Source of the DNA: Paramacrobiotus metropolitanus
Lineage: Eukaryota; Tardigrada; Eutardigrada; Parachela; Macrobiotidae
Direction: 5' to 3'
Assembly: GCF_019649055.1 (NCBI RefSeq)
Contig: NW_026570232.1
Location: 930,001-994,000 of the forward strand
Length of the DNA: 64,000 nt
The notes beneath the pieces are model-generated. The model ran no database searches and was not told the origin of the DNA. It saw only the letters and a program-made list of their open reading frames with translations. Below are positions 25,883-39,889 of the stretch, piece by piece (position 1 is the first letter of the stretch; each line of letters begins with the position of its first letter). Made by a program: the position numbers and the translations under genes.

Positions 25883-28800
25883 GACAAAAGCCAAGTGCCG
25901 TCGGGCGCCTCACCGCTGAGCACGCGTGATCCCAACACAGCGGAGAACCAACGCTCTCCGACGACCAACACGCTGCAGATGGCTCCCGCGCTGTCCAACA
26001 GCAGCAACAATACCAACACCAACAATGCATCCGGTACAATCAATATTCCCGTGACGCATACGTCCACGGCGGGTCTGTCCAAGTCGCCCAATAATGGCCC
26101 ACCGCCGCCACTGCAGCCCAAACCCAACAGCAAAGGGACTGCTGCTGCTGCCACAGGGCCGCACAACAATGAGAAGGAGAATGGGTTTAAAGTGATAATT
26201 AACCACACGAACGTAACGAATCCCTCCGAGCGACATTTGGAGATGCTGCCCAAGTTGAAGGGTAAGTCGGCGTAATTTTGTTCGGCCACTGCAACCTTGG
26301 CATTTAATCGGAAAACAGTTCAAAACGGAAAAGCTGTTCGAGTGTTAGTTTTTGTGTCTGTTGAAAAAATGTGAAACTTTTCTGTGTTTCTCACTATATA
26401 CATTTCGCACTTAGCTTTAGTTTTTTATCATGGAAAGATGAAAAAAAAAATTAAAAATTAGTTGAAAAAATAAAAAAGCGTTATTATAGTTACTATGGAA
26501 AATTATTATCGAAAAATAAGTGATGAAATTTTTTATTAAGTAAACAGTAAACGCCTTTGCTTTTCGCAATTTCTGTTGCAAGTATTTTGACCGCTGCAAG
26601 TCTGCCATATCTGACATTCATAGTTTCTCGGCACTGCAATTTTCAAAATGTATTTCCGGTTGTTTATTTCGTAAGTGTTATTGTTGGATACGGGTTTTTC
26701 CTAACCTTGATATTGTTTTGCGCGTGCCGTATTGGCGTGGATATGCGAGCGATTCTGACAACTTGCGAATTTTCTGCTAATGCAAAATGACTTCCGGTCC
26801 GCATGTTTTGACTCACGAATGATTGGCGTACATTTCCCATTACGCAACCACGGCGTTCCGGTAGTGCTTTCATTTATTTTTAAATAGTATGTAAGGGGTG
26901 GGGAGAAATTATTTTTGTCGTGAAAGTATGTTTGGAAACAGTTGTCGTTGTGGGATCCGATCCGTGGTAATCCGATCGTGTGATCGCGGTTTTTTCGGCT
27001 TTTTGGAACAGCGCAACGTCGATACAGGAGCGATGCAGCCGGCGAATAGCGTGATTTCTTTGAGAAAAACGACGTTTCCTTATCTTCCTGAATGGTTCAC
27101 TGACTCCGTAAAGGTTATTTCGTGCGGTAGCTATCAGTGTATTTTTCTAGGTCGACGCTTGATGTGCTTGATTGCGGTGTGCACGTCAGCAGTATTAAGT
27201 GGACGTCTGAGCCGGTGAAGTTTTTTTTTGCTGACGTTTGTTTTGGCTGTAGGACAGTAGTCGGATGGTGTAATAGCTGTAATGCGAGACGAGCTTGTAA
27301 AAATGTCGAAAATTGTCGTTTTTATTGTTTTGACGCCGCTTTTGTTTGAAATGGTTGCGTAATCCAATACGCTGTCTGTTTTTTCTGTCGCTCTGGCTTG
27401 TTACTAAAAATAGAACACTAATCTAAAATGCCGCTATAATCGCGAGTTTTTTCGAATAATAGGCTAATTGCTTCCATTAGGTTAATGTTAATCTAGGATA
27501 AGTGGTTTCGTGACGGCTGTTTTCCAGATCGGTTTATCCTCTCAAGAAAAACTTTTAAAGAATTTTTCATGGTTCTGATCTAGAATTCAGACTGGTGTAC
27601 AACATTTCATTGTAGGAAAGGTGTTCTAAATCGCCCACTGCTCGGCATTTCATGGGTTGCTTTGCTCGTTTTTATTTGCTGCTGGTGTGCCTTTCTATTT
27701 GATTTACCATACGAACTATTTGAACATGAAACGCTTACGTTGCGGAGGATATAAATCATTCCAGGCATTCTCAAATATAGTGTCGTGATAGACTAAGCGA
27801 CCTTGATTGGTTTGCAACTTTTCTATATTTTGTCCCTTTTGGCGGTGGGCTTTATGTTCGGGAGTTAATGGCTGATCTTTTGCATTTGATCGCGATTGTT
27901 TGTCCTTGCTGGCAGGCGAGACAGTAAGCAGATAAAACTCCGCATACTGGGCTTAATCCCGGAAACCTCAGAAGGCCGGGGAATAGACTGTGCCATTGAA
28001 TAAATGTATTAAATTGTGGGCCTTTGGATGACAAACGTTGTTTATCTCAAAGTTACCAAACGAAATGGATCGATGAGCATCCAATATAAAACGGTCAGAG
28101 TACAAAGAAATACCGCAGTGGGACGCTTTTCGCCGTGGCGGAATGAGTTTTGTCAGCAGCCGGTACTGAATCAATTAGTGGAATTAAGGCTGAGTTGTGT
28201 GCTGAGGTAAAGGTTACATCGCCCATGGTCCCATTCAGGAATGGGCCTGATGGGATACTTGTTCGGCATGGAGGAAATTGCACAAATGTTCTACTTTACA
28301 TAGATGGTAGGATGGCGCGCTGTGTAATCTGAATATCGTCACGAACCTGACATTCTGCACAATAAGTATGTAGAGAAACGCTTTCAAGTGGGCACGTGTT
28401 GGCGTTAACAACCTTGAACGGTGAGAAAATACCTGATACAATAATGTAGCTCACACCTTTATATGGTACTACATAATTCGAAAATATTTTTGTGTGACGC
28501 CAGATTAATGGCAGCGATGATTAATGGAAGAATAATTTGGTTTTGTATGCAGTCGTTTTTTCCCAGTACTGTCCCGGTTACGCTTAAGGGCATTGTTATT
28601 GATACGAATATTTAGTGGTGAATCTGGTTAATGATTTATTTGATATGCTGGTTCTTCTGGAGTTCTTTCTTGTGATCCAGATTTGAAAAAAATCTTCGTA
28701 AACAAAATGCACAGAGACGGTTAAATCTCTATTATTATTATTATTATCTTCCTGGAGCAGACAACCCATTCATGGGACTAACAATGACATCGCAGGTGTT

Positions 28801-31800
28801 AAAATGACATTGCTTTGTCTGGTCAGACGGTCGCTATCTGGTCGCTATATATTTCAATAAAATTTAATCATCTTCGTGCACGTGGAAAAAATCAAATTAA
28901 TAATATATGAATTGTTATAATTTAGAACAACAATTAATATCCTAATAATTTACCTGCAAGAAAGTAAGGCTACAATGAAATTTTACGGTGAGAAGACGAA
29001 ATGTATGGTTTTGTTTATTATTAATTTGTGTATGACTCGGAATCGACGGGAGTTAGGATTTAACAAAATGGTAAGCAAAATCATGGAATCGAAGTAGCTG
29101 CTAAGTGCTAACCAGCAGGTCGATCTTATGGATTGCCGGAACAGTCGTAATGAAATATAGTGGGAGTATTACCTAAATATACATGATGTTGCTGTGCCTG
29201 AGGGAAAATGTTGACAGTGAAGCGACAGGAGCGGGAAGTGGGAGAAATAGGAAATCTGCATGGGATGACAGAAAGGAATTGAGATTAGGGCTTGATTTAT
29301 TTGTCTAGGGAAAAGAGGTAGGGCCGTGATGCTATCCGGTTGGGACTCAATGGACTGACGGGTACTGCATCCCTATGTTGTTAGTTGGGCTGTTTCCGCT
29401 TGACTGCGAGCATTTAGGCAACGTAAAGAAATCACTACGCATGCCTCATTGACTGCTGCTGATCTTTTCGTTTCCAGAATTGTGTTAGAAAACATTTTGC
29501 AACCATATTATTTTATACCATATTTACAGTGAGAGCGAAATGAACAGGTGAACTTTTAGAATACTTGGGAAAAGGAGCATTTATGCCAGACAGCATTAAT
29601 AATAGCTACCCTATTATTGTAGTAATTTTAAGACAAAACATTACGTTAACGTTAATTCGATCATTTTGCAGCCTGTGTGCAGCGGCTCACTGAGAATGTG
29701 AAGTTCGGGTTGTGGAAATGTCTGGCTGCCGTGCAGTAGTGAAATTACTAAACATTCCCAGTTTACAAATAAATGTTTTTATGAAATTTCAAAACTCAGA
29801 TCGCGAATGTTGGTTTCGCTACGGCACCGTGTAGACCGTTAAACTTTTCCATCGCTGTTGGAGTATTCGATGCCACGCCCGAATGGCCTCACTTGACCCC
29901 TTTTAGTTTTTTTCCATTTTGACCATGATGAATTTCCGATTTGATGAAATATAAATGGTAGTGACAGGCTGCGTGTAGGTCCAGTGCGAAAGCTGGTGGC
30001 GCATGATGTTTTATTGCACAAATTGCATGTATTCTGTGGTAGAGTACTCCGATCCTCCGTTTACGAAACAGTCGAATAACGTATTCGGTTTTGTCTGCTC
30101 CGGAAAATTACTTCCAATGTTCCAGTTTTTTCTGGTGAAATTTGCATGTAAAAAGTGCAAGAATGCGTTAAGGGCAACTTGAGGCATTGCGTTTCCAGTT
30201 AATAAGTAAAGTTGGAATTTCGATTGAATATTTTTATTAACGGTTTATACTGCACTGCTTACTGTTTAGTATTAGTGTCATAACGGTATTAAGTGCTTAA
30301 AGCAGTGAGTTTAAGGTATCTGTTTTCTTGAAATAGCGATTGTTCTCGTTTCATTTCTGAAGCAGGCTTGAAAGTAAGTACTGTTATCAGACTTATCACT
30401 GTTGTACAATACACGGAATTTGAATGTTTTACAGAAATGTTCCCGGCTCAACCGATATTGCTTTTTTCGTTCTGGAATAAGACACAGTAGTAAATCGCAG
30501 TACGAGCACTATGGACCATCTATCTATGTATACTTATACGAGTATTGCATGTATTGTATTAACAATAAGCTGCTCTATGTGGTTGCGAACTAACGATTCT
30601 GCATGGTGGCCGGCTAATACTCACTTCCGCTTACGGTTCATGGAGCATATCGATTTTTCGCGAACGCATTGGTTCGTTAGTTCCGTGTACCAACTGCCAT
30701 TTGAGGCGCTTTGATTACAGTTTCTCTTGTGTGAGAGAGTTCTGTCGCACGAAATAGGGAAATGGTTTATAAAGTAGCAAAAGATTCAGTCCCAGATTGT
30801 AAAAGACCAGTGAGGTGCGCGCACAGTACAATTATGCTGAGACATTATTAACCGGATGGCAGAGTGCGTGTTGGTTCCACACTTCCACTACGTACCTAGT
30901 ACCTACTCGTAGCACCTATCGTAGACTCTTCTGAAGAAACCGGCTAAATTGTATTGCGTCTAACTTCGCCTTTATGTAGTGCCCTTACTTCTAGAGGATT
31001 TTGTAGTAATTCGAAGTTATAACTAATTTTAAATTGTTCTCAGGTGATCTGTGACATACAGATAGAGTGTCCGGATAAAGTGCTACAAAAAACGATAATG
31101 AACATATCGCATATGACTGATTCAAAAAAGATTGATTTTCGTGTTTCCCGAGAAATCTGCCGTCGAAATGAACTTATTATTTTGCAGGTGTGCTGTGTAT
31201 TCGATTTCGGGTACTAGTTATACACTAAGCAAATCAATTACTTGTAGTTGTCGCTGCCCTTGCATCTTACAATCAGCAACGGTGATTTTACTGGTTCTGA
31301 AATTTAAATCGACGTTTCTGCTTCTTTTTATGAAAGTTACAATGGTGTAACGAGGCAGACTTATTGTTCAGGAAATTTAATTAGCATGGAGATCTTTTGT
31401 ATGACTCTTAGAAAATAACCGCATTTCCGGAAGAGGCCAAGAAGAGTGCTTATAGAACAAGGTTTTATAATTTTTTAAGCATATTTTTATTCGCAGCGGT
31501 TCGATATTGACTTTGGTTGGTTAAGTGTTAGGATGATTTCCGGTTGTACATTATCTCGTAGGAATTTACTCTATGGCGGAGTCCAGTACATTTGCGTGTA
31601 CATACGGAAGTTGTTTACCTTGGGTAAATTGGTGTTTGAGTAGTACTTGTGCGATATATTCATCGACGTTTTTTCCTTGGCTTGATTTTGTGGTTACTGC
31701 ACCATCTTTTATTTGCTTTCGAACGCTAAGAAGCTTATCACGTAACATCTTCCATAGTTGAGCATAGGATCACTGTGAGATGCCTCTACGGCATCGTTAT

Positions 31801-34800
31801 GATAAACTGATGCTGACAGTTGGTTAGGTTCTTCTACTCGGAATTTTGAAATATTCTGGGATCGGGGTGTTCATTTCTGCTTATTTCCTTGGAATTTCTT
31901 TCCCTTTTTCTGATTTACAACATTTCCATAGAAGTAGCTTATAAAAATAACGTTATAGGAATCAATATTTTTTACGTTAGATTAACGAATGTTGTAGAAA
32001 TGACTTCAGATGTTAGCGTGGAGCAGCCCTAAATGCGAATACGTAGAGGTGCGTCAGGACTGCATTCCCAGACCGCCCAGCATTTCTGTCCCACATGGCA
32101 TTCAAGATGTATATCCTAGAAATTAACACTAAAATTCTAGTTTGTCGAAATAGTTAATTGGTATCATTTTCGTGGATGTAGTAACTACCGATAAGTACTT
32201 AAGCCTCATTCACCCTCGCAAAACAAGGAATGCTGACGTGAGCCACTTAGTCTTCGGATGCTAACGTATTTGCAATACCTGGGATAGTTGTGCATTGTGT
32301 GAGTGTCGAAATAGCCTTCATGTAATTGGTACTCTGTGTACAGCACGAATTTGAGAAGGCGAATGGCATTTATCTTTGGGACTAGGGTTAGGATAAAGGT
32401 TAATAAATGAGTGGCATGCTGGGCTTGTTAAATTACATCCGATCATCATGGTGAAAGAAGGAAATGGGTAAAAACGCCTGCATGTCCGTTTGACGCAATC
32501 TGGCTGCGCCGGCATTCCCTTGTAATGGCAGGGATTTAATTTGTTTTTATTATCCCACGAATCCTTTTTTACTGACAATTGACTTACAGGGGGGTATTAT
32601 TATTTTGGCCCAGTGTGTGTTGCTTGCGATTAGAGGACAAGAAATGATATATTTTCTTCCCCGGTTAGTGTAATACCGGCTGGAGAATTTTTGCTCTATG
32701 TGCGAGTGTTTCTCGCTGGATGCTGTATTTATGTGGATAGATTCAGTGATTTACGGGGCTGTTAAAGTCACACGGATGTGTGTTCTCGCTCTTGCGCACT
32801 TGCCTCTTGTGGGCCTACCGATCGAGGGTCTTACACTGGCGTTGCCGAACGGATTAGCTGGGTATCGTGCTGCGTGTGCCAGTAGCCCACGTATCCGCCC
32901 TGGCGTTTTTATCATTTACTCTTTGTACTTGTACTTTGCCTTGGATTGATAATGCATTATCTGTGTGCAGTGTGGTGTTGCAAATTGTAGTCGATTTTGT
33001 AGTTATTTCACTTCTGTTTTACTCATAAATTCCAAAAAATGGCGTGGCTTCTGCTATCCCGTTGCTTTTTTGCTTAGGCCTTGGAAGCTATTTCGGTTTA
33101 CGTTTACATAAATTTATGGGTGTGCAGTTTTGGTGGGGACTGGGGAGGATTACTTACAGTACTTTGTTTCCTTTGCTGCTTGCGAGGATTGCGCTGCCGA
33201 TTTATTGATCAATGTTTTTCTTATTTTCATGAGCATCCGCCAGATTTCTGGTTCGGCAGGCGAACGATTTGTTTTTTTCTTAATAAAAATTGTGCTCGAC
33301 AGTCGGCACTGGACTGGCAACAACTGGTATCATCCAGTCACTGGACGTCAGGCTTACTCAATAAAAATCACATATTGTTTTGTATGGTGGTGCGGTGTGG
33401 GAGCCGTTCTGCCGGCTTCCGTTGTATAAACTTCGGGATCGTTTTTCATTGTGATCGTAATTATGGCTGCTGCCTCATTTTGATAACGTTTGCGGCAGGT
33501 TGTTCACTTGATTTGTTGGGAACAATTTGATTTTGCGTGGGTAACATAATCCCATTGGTATTCGTAATGGAATATGATACACCGGCCGAGATGCAGGGTG
33601 ATGCAGTGATTGTATTATCGGGTGATAAGAGCGAGGATAGTGAGAATGATGGGACTGGACTGTGTTCCTCTCTTATAGACACGGCTGATCCACTGGAAAA
33701 GGAGCAGCTTTTCATTCAAAAACTCCGCCAGTGCTGCGTTATCTTCGATTTCACCGATCCACTCAGTGATATCCAGTACAAGGATATCAAAAGGAACGCC
33801 CTGCAAGAAATGATTGATTACACATCCACGAACCGCAACGTCCTCACGGAAGCCATCTATCCCGAAATGTTCAACATGGTAAGCCGTAAGCTAGATGTTA
33901 TAGTAGCCGCAGTGCAAACTGTTAAAAGACGGTGCCTCTATATATCACGTAACTTGGAGAAATATGTGAGTGAGAATGCGCGAAATTTTTTATGGATGCA
34001 TGAAGCAAAAAACCTGACACCTTACAGAAAAACCTGTACATGTAAAAAAAGTTAAAATTGAAGCAGTGAAATTATTTGTTTTACATTGAACGTTCAACAT
34101 GTTTTCATATCTTCTTGATTCCGAATAATCCGGGAATGGTATCGAAAATGATAATCGGCATCTCGTATTTGAAAAATCTTGTACGGAGATTTTGGCTATT
34201 TATTTATGTTATACAAATCACATTTGGTTGAACGTTAAAGCGCAGTGTATCGTAAAAATTAGCTTAGCATAAGTAATTTATTAAATGGCTACTCGTAGCT
34301 TATCACACTGTATGAAACTTTCTCTTCAGTAGTTTCAAAAACGAAATTACGTTATAGCAGTTTTTTGTAGTGTTGTTATATTTGAATGTTGCTGATGATT
34401 TTGTTGCCTTCTCGTTTCCATGAGCTGGTGGATTTCGTTATAACATTCGCGTACATTTTTGCTGGTCATAAAAATTGTTGCTTACGCAATTGTGTGTTAG
34501 GAAAATCGCGGAAATGTGCATGTGGGCAGGAGCAAATGTGGATATAAATGACGATGTCAAGTCGAGCTAATGATTATTGATTCGTTGCGCCAGCAGCCAC
34601 TGACAGGAAGAGGCATTGGCGTTCGAGATTGAACCATTAATATGTTCCAAATAAAAAAGTAGAAATCCTTAGGAAAAGTGGTATATATTGGTTTTAGCCA
34701 TCAGAGAAACAGAAAATAGCGATGCAGAATAAAAAGCAGGAACGCTGTTAATGGGGAAATGGCTTTTTTCTTGTAGATAAGTGTTAATCTGTTCCGGACT

Positions 34801-37800
34801 TTACCGCCATCTGCCAATCCCATCGGTGCTGAATTCGACCCGGAAGAAGACGAGCCGACACTGGAAGCGTCGTGGCCGCATCTGCAGCTAGTCTATCAAG
34901 TGTTCCTCCGCTTTCTGGAATCTCAGGACTTTCAGGCCAATCTGGCCAAGAAGTACTTGGACCATGCCTTCATCATCAGTCTCCTCGATCTCTTTGACAG
35001 TGAAGATCCACGGGAGCGCGATCTCCTCAAGACCATTCTCCATCGTATCTACGGCAAATTTCTCATGCTCCGTGCTTTCATACGCAAACAGATTAATAAT
35101 GCATTTTATCGGTGAGTCGCAATTAACGCCCGTTTTTCACGTTCAGTAAAATAGAGGAATACGTTTTTAATGACATGCAATAATAGGAGGATGTGTGCCC
35201 TAGTGGGTTGGGTTCGAATGGGTCTCTGGAGAAAATTTAATCGTTATGGAATGTTCCTGATAATTTTGTTTTTACAACTTGTCATTTTTCAACCTGATGA
35301 CTTGCGTGAAGTTTTCTCTCGAATTATTATTAACGGGATAGATTTGATTAGATGTAGCATAAAGGCCGTTTACTGTTTTCGCAGGTAATTTATGTACTCT
35401 GTTTAATATTCTAAATTTGGGAGTTAGATCAGTAATGAGGCAACATATCAGGTTTGGGTCACTAAGATAATGAAATGTCTGCAGCGTATGTATATTCATA
35501 GTTATTAACAATTAGTATCTGAGATGTCCGTAGCGTTAGGAAACTGCAACAGCTAAATTTATGATACGATTTGCTCTAAAATAAGAGCGTGAGACTAAAG
35601 TGTGTTAAGTGTGGGGATGGTAAATATACGGTGATGGCTAATTTTAGTGTTGGTTTTATTTGCAGATTTATCTATGAAACGGGTCGGTATAATGGTGTTG
35701 GCGAGTTATTGGAGATACTTGGCAGCATTATTAATGGCTTTGCGTTACCGCTCAAAGAAGAACATAAGATTTTTCTGGTTAAAGTCCTCTTGCCTCTTCA
35801 TAAAGTCCAGTCACTGGGAGTCTTTCATCCTTGTCTCGCCTACTGTGTAGTGCAGTTCCTGGAAAAAGATGCCAGTTTAACGCAACAGGTACACTGCTTA
35901 CTTAATTTCCCTAGATTAATGTTCAAGTTGTGTTGCCTAGTTTTCAAGTTGCTGTAACGAAATAGACGTATATCTTTACAGTTATGCAGTTTGCAAACTT
36001 CTGATTCGCTGTTTGCCTAGTATTATATAATTTTAAATCGTTAGTGCTGTTTGGAAAATGTCTTCTACCCGTATTGAAAAGAAAACGTTCCTAAAAATCT
36101 GTACCTGCTCGAATTAACGTGCCTACGTGCTCGTATTAACAATATTAACTTTGAACTACAATTGTAGCTAGCTAACTAGCTAACTCTTGAGGTATAACCT
36201 TTGACGCATTGGTTGTTCAACAAAATCAAAGACGTTGTGATTGAAGTTTTGTTTCATTGCAGGTGGTTAGGGGATTATTAAAGTTTTGGCCGCGCACGGA
36301 TAGTCCCAAGGAGGTTATGTTTCTCAATGAGATGGAGGAGATTTTAGATGTGATAGAACCGAGTGAGTTCCAAAAGATCATGATTCCTTTATTCCAACAG
36401 CTGGCGCGGTGCATTGGCAGCTCCCATTTTCAGGTAAAGGTGGCATTAATTATGAGATTGACGGTGCATGTGACGCTTTAATCATCGCTTATGGATTTTC
36501 CAGATAATAATGTAATTACTTTGGTGTAGGTGGCCGAACGGGCGTTGTATTACTGGAATAATGATTATATTTTAAATCTTATGCGGGATAATGCTCAGGT
36601 CTTGTTGCCGCTAGTGTTCCCTGCACTGTACCGAAACAGCAAAACGCACTGGAATAAGTGAGTATTGAGTTATTGAGTATTTATGAAAATTTTGGAAATT
36701 ATTCTTTTACTTATTTTACATTCCGGCTCGTACAAAACCCTGTAATTGATGTACAATAACCCGTAATTGTAATAGAAAATACAAAACCCGTAATTTCGGT
36801 TATTGTGTATGTACAATAAAACCAAGTTTTCGATGTGTGTGATGTGATCTCCACTAAAATAAATATATTCATGGTTTATTAACATTAAATGGTTGTTTTC
36901 CAGAACGATTCACGGTTTGATATACAACGCCCTGAAATTATTCATGGAGATGAATCAAAAGCTGTTCGATGATTGTTTCAAGCAATACAAAATTGCAAAA
37001 GCTATGTAAGAGAAAACCATTAATTTATGTTGTTTTTGGAAGACGCCATTAAATCTGTAAAAATTTAATTTTCGAACATTAGGGAAAGAGAACGAATGCG
37101 TGAGCGAAAAGTCGCATGGACGAAAATTCATCGAAAAGCATCTTGCAATCCCGCTGTAAGTGACGTTTCTGGCAATCCCGTTGTAACTTCCTGCAGCATA
37201 GTCACAATAAAATTACAGTTCTTGTTAGCAACAAGTTACAAAAACAACCAGCATATTTGTAGTTTTCCTTTTAAAACTGTGAAAGTTCCAATTTCTAACG
37301 CTATTTGTGCCGAAAGAAAGTTTTATGATAAAGAAAATTTATTATTCATGGGTATTCTAATGTGCGTTTGCTGTGCGAGCGATGTCATGCTTTCAGCACG
37401 CTTGTTTGTTAAGCATGTTTACAAGGCTGACTTGTGAGCACTCTGGTGAACGGCAGTTTGTCGGTTTATATTTGTCAGAAGGCGTTTTAGACGATGATTG
37501 TGCATGGTACGAGTATTTATAGTTTGCACAACTGGCTAAAGATTTCAATCTGGATTTGGACTTCTTGGATGAAGCGTATTTCGGAAGTGATACTGACGCT
37601 ACCGGTGTGGAAGATGAACGTTTTGAAATGTCGGAGCAGCCCAAGAAGGAGAATCCGGCTGTACTGTCCGTATCGGAAGCCATTAAACAGTCACTTCGAA
37701 TCGAGGAGGTAACTACATCTCGTGTTAGATGACTTGATTGCGGCGGTGCACCGAAAATGCACTGAACGGGGCACTAAGAAGAAAGCACAATACCTCTTAC

Positions 37801-38790
37801 CTCTTGAAATATTGAATATTTTGAACAATCTGGGAAAGCTGCATTTTTGGACTCCTAGTTTCTTATCATAAATTCTTAAACTGTAACAAATTAGTGCACA
37901 TTCTATTCTTGCTAACAAAATTCTGGTTTCGGTTGGCCGAGTGGGTTTCGTTGCGTTACGTTGCTAGTGTTTTCTTAGTGAACCGATGTGGCTATTTTAG
38001 AAAAAAGACAACACTCGGCGCACTGATCGGCCACTTATCCGGCGGAAATCAGAGTTACCCCATGACGAAACAACCGCACGCATGATTGAAGATCATAAAA
38101 AGAATGAAATTATCCGTAAGTATTTTCCTCCTTTTCGGTAAATCTCGTTTTGGCTGTTTTGAATTGAGAATCTTGAGTAATCGTTTCCAAAAGATTCTAA
38201 AGGCTATACACTCGCTCGCAGTAAAATTCATTGCAGCTTTGACATACTGACCCGTACTGTCAGCATATTCCTTTAAGTAATTGCTTTCGGTTTTCAAGAT
38301 TGTCAAAGCGCTGATTTCAACATTTCATGATGAGAGGTGTTTCTTTCCATACTTGAACATTGTTACCTCCTAAAAAAGCTCAGATAAGAAAGTTTGGCTC
38401 TACCGTATTTATCGCGAGTGTTTTCTGACCTTGTTGTGATTTGGCCGAAAGTAGCGTGTAAAATGTGGAATTAATGTAAAATTGTCGCTATGTAGACCGT
38501 AAGAATGTCCCCTCTGCTAATTGTAAGTCAACGGCTGTGCCAATTGGAATTTGTTGCGCCAATTTGGCTGTGAATGTTGAATGTGTTGTTTGTCATCCCT
38601 AGCTGCCCCCGCCATTGCTGCCCATGCCATACCGGCTGCCCCCGCTCCCATCCCCGTGGCTACCGATGCTCTAACCACCCTGAGCGCCCCCGAGCCGGTT
38701 GCTAACACCACCCGCGACCAACCCGCCCGCCCCACTTCCAAATCCACAGTCCCACCGGTGGCCGCTAGTGCTGGTAAAAAGAAACGCTAA
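25883..38790 (+). CDS. PPP2R5: PP2A regulatory subunit B56 (B' family)
   Basis: Eleven exons join in phase: 25883-26261, 33679-33878, 34777-35111, 35666-35888, 36263-36433, 36530-36657, 36904-37005, 37083-37155, 37523-37708, 38001-38115 and 38603-38790. Diagnostic segments include [111 protein letters not shown] and the C-terminal RRKSELP. The protein is the HEAT-like targeting subunit that selects substrates (LxxIxE motifs) for the PP2A core enzyme, in cytosol and nucleus. The first in-frame ATG of exon 1 is at 25979, giving 667 residues, since a TAG immediately precedes the acceptor. Upstream bases of that exon may be 5' UTR or continue an unseen coding exon. The N-terminal region is Asn/Ser/Thr/Pro-rich and the C-terminus Ala/Pro-rich, ending GKKKR. 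Confidence 0.95.
26262..33678 (+). other. 7.4 kb first intron of the B56 gene
   Basis: The donor is GGTAAGTCGG and the acceptor ctcttatag. The intron is much longer than the rest of the gene together. It is T-rich on the coding strand. It contains an (ATT)n run near 28731-28746 and scattered open frames that look like chance. An alternative first exon probably lies at its 3' end. Confidence 0.8.
33567..33878 (+). CDS. PPP2R5: Probable alternative first exon of the B56 gene
   Basis: The reading frame of exon 33679-33878 stays open upstream through the splice acceptor to ATG codons at 33537 and 33567. The upstream residues ([20 protein letters not shown], then an acidic EDSENDG stretch) look protein-like and replace the Asn/Ser/Pro-rich N-terminus. 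This would be an isoform started from an internal promoter in intron 1, as is common among B56 genes. Only transcript data can confirm it. Confidence 0.5.
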
Positions 38791-39889
38791 GCTAACCACC
38801 CGATTCAGCGCAACACACATTTTTCACTGCTCTTTGTTGGCAATGGCATTGTACTCTCTCCCCATATTATAGCGGTTCATGTCATAATCTCCGATGCGTT
38901 ATATTTCCGGGTCATGATAGCTGATGTTAGTAATAATGTGGTAAAGAATTGGCCGTATTAGGTGTATGGATGACTGTTTTAATTTAATTTCCACTGGCTG
39001 TCGCGAGAAAGTTCCAGTTTAGGATTAAATGAAAGTGCAGCGCTAGTGAGTAATCTGGGTGCGATGGAGAAAATATCAGATTTGAATAATTCAGGACGAA
39101 GCACATGACTTGGCCTTATTTAGAATTTTTTTAACATGAACCTGTTCTGTTTGGTTTGGTAAAGCAGAGTTTCATTTTTTGTGCAGCATATCCAGCGCTA
39201 CTGTTTCACTGTTCGTTTTTATTTTGGTTTTGCTTCATTTCGGTTTTGTTTTATCATTTCAGATCGGAAATTCTGACAAAGCGGAGCCTGGTGTATTTTT
39301 TGTACATATTCGGTTGCGATGGTTTATGGGCTGCGCTGACTTGATACCGGAAAACTGAAAGGCTAATTTTACCCTGTTTTATTTACAGATTTTAGTTGTC
39401 CGCTGCGCAGTTCTGATTCGGTTGTTAATGGTAAAAATGTTTTGTCTTGAATCAAGATGGTATTTTGGTTGTATTCAATGGGACTATTTTTGAAGTATTT
39501 TTGGAAGTTTTTTTGACATGTTTGTCTGGCTCCTGAGTTTTGGTTGTGTATAAAACAGTCAATCCGCTCTATTTATCGCTTAGCAAAAGCTGATTTCCAT
39601 GATCGATCTGCCTCATTTTTGGTTGACAAAGGCGTAACAACAGCGCTATGTACAAACAGCTATTACTTATTCACAGCTTTCTTTTCTGCGTTTCCATGAC
39701 TAGAAGGAATTATCAGTTTAAACAAATCAAGGAAATGAAATTGTATTTAAAATTAAGACAATTAATCTGCGCTTATTATACAGATACAGCATGCTCTTTG
39801 GTTAAGGAGACAAGGTGCGAAAGCCTAAAATACTTCCAGAATCCACATCGTTTTAGTTTTCGCCGGGCAGTACCCAGTTAATACGCAAT
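38791..39889. other. Convergent spacer between B56 (+) and the TMEM179-like gene (-)
   Basis: Holds both 3' UTRs. T-rich on the plus strand. No exon, RNA gene or repeat recognised. Confidence 0.5.

Noticed and set aside
25849-26323. Open minus-strand frames opposite B56 exon 1
   Set aside because: Shadow frames of a GC-rich, repeat-like coding exon (Asn/Ser/Pro codons read in reverse).
28731-28746. (ATT)n run as a functional element
   Set aside because: Short microsatellite with no associated structure.
33081-33530. 149-codon plus-strand open frame in the B56 intron
   Set aside because: Rich in Cys, Phe and Trp in the way T-rich intron sequence produces by chance. No domain, and a real exon starts just downstream in another context.
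35195-35225. GGTTCGAAT as a tRNA B box
   Set aside because: No matching A box, acceptor stem or anticodon arm could be folded around it.
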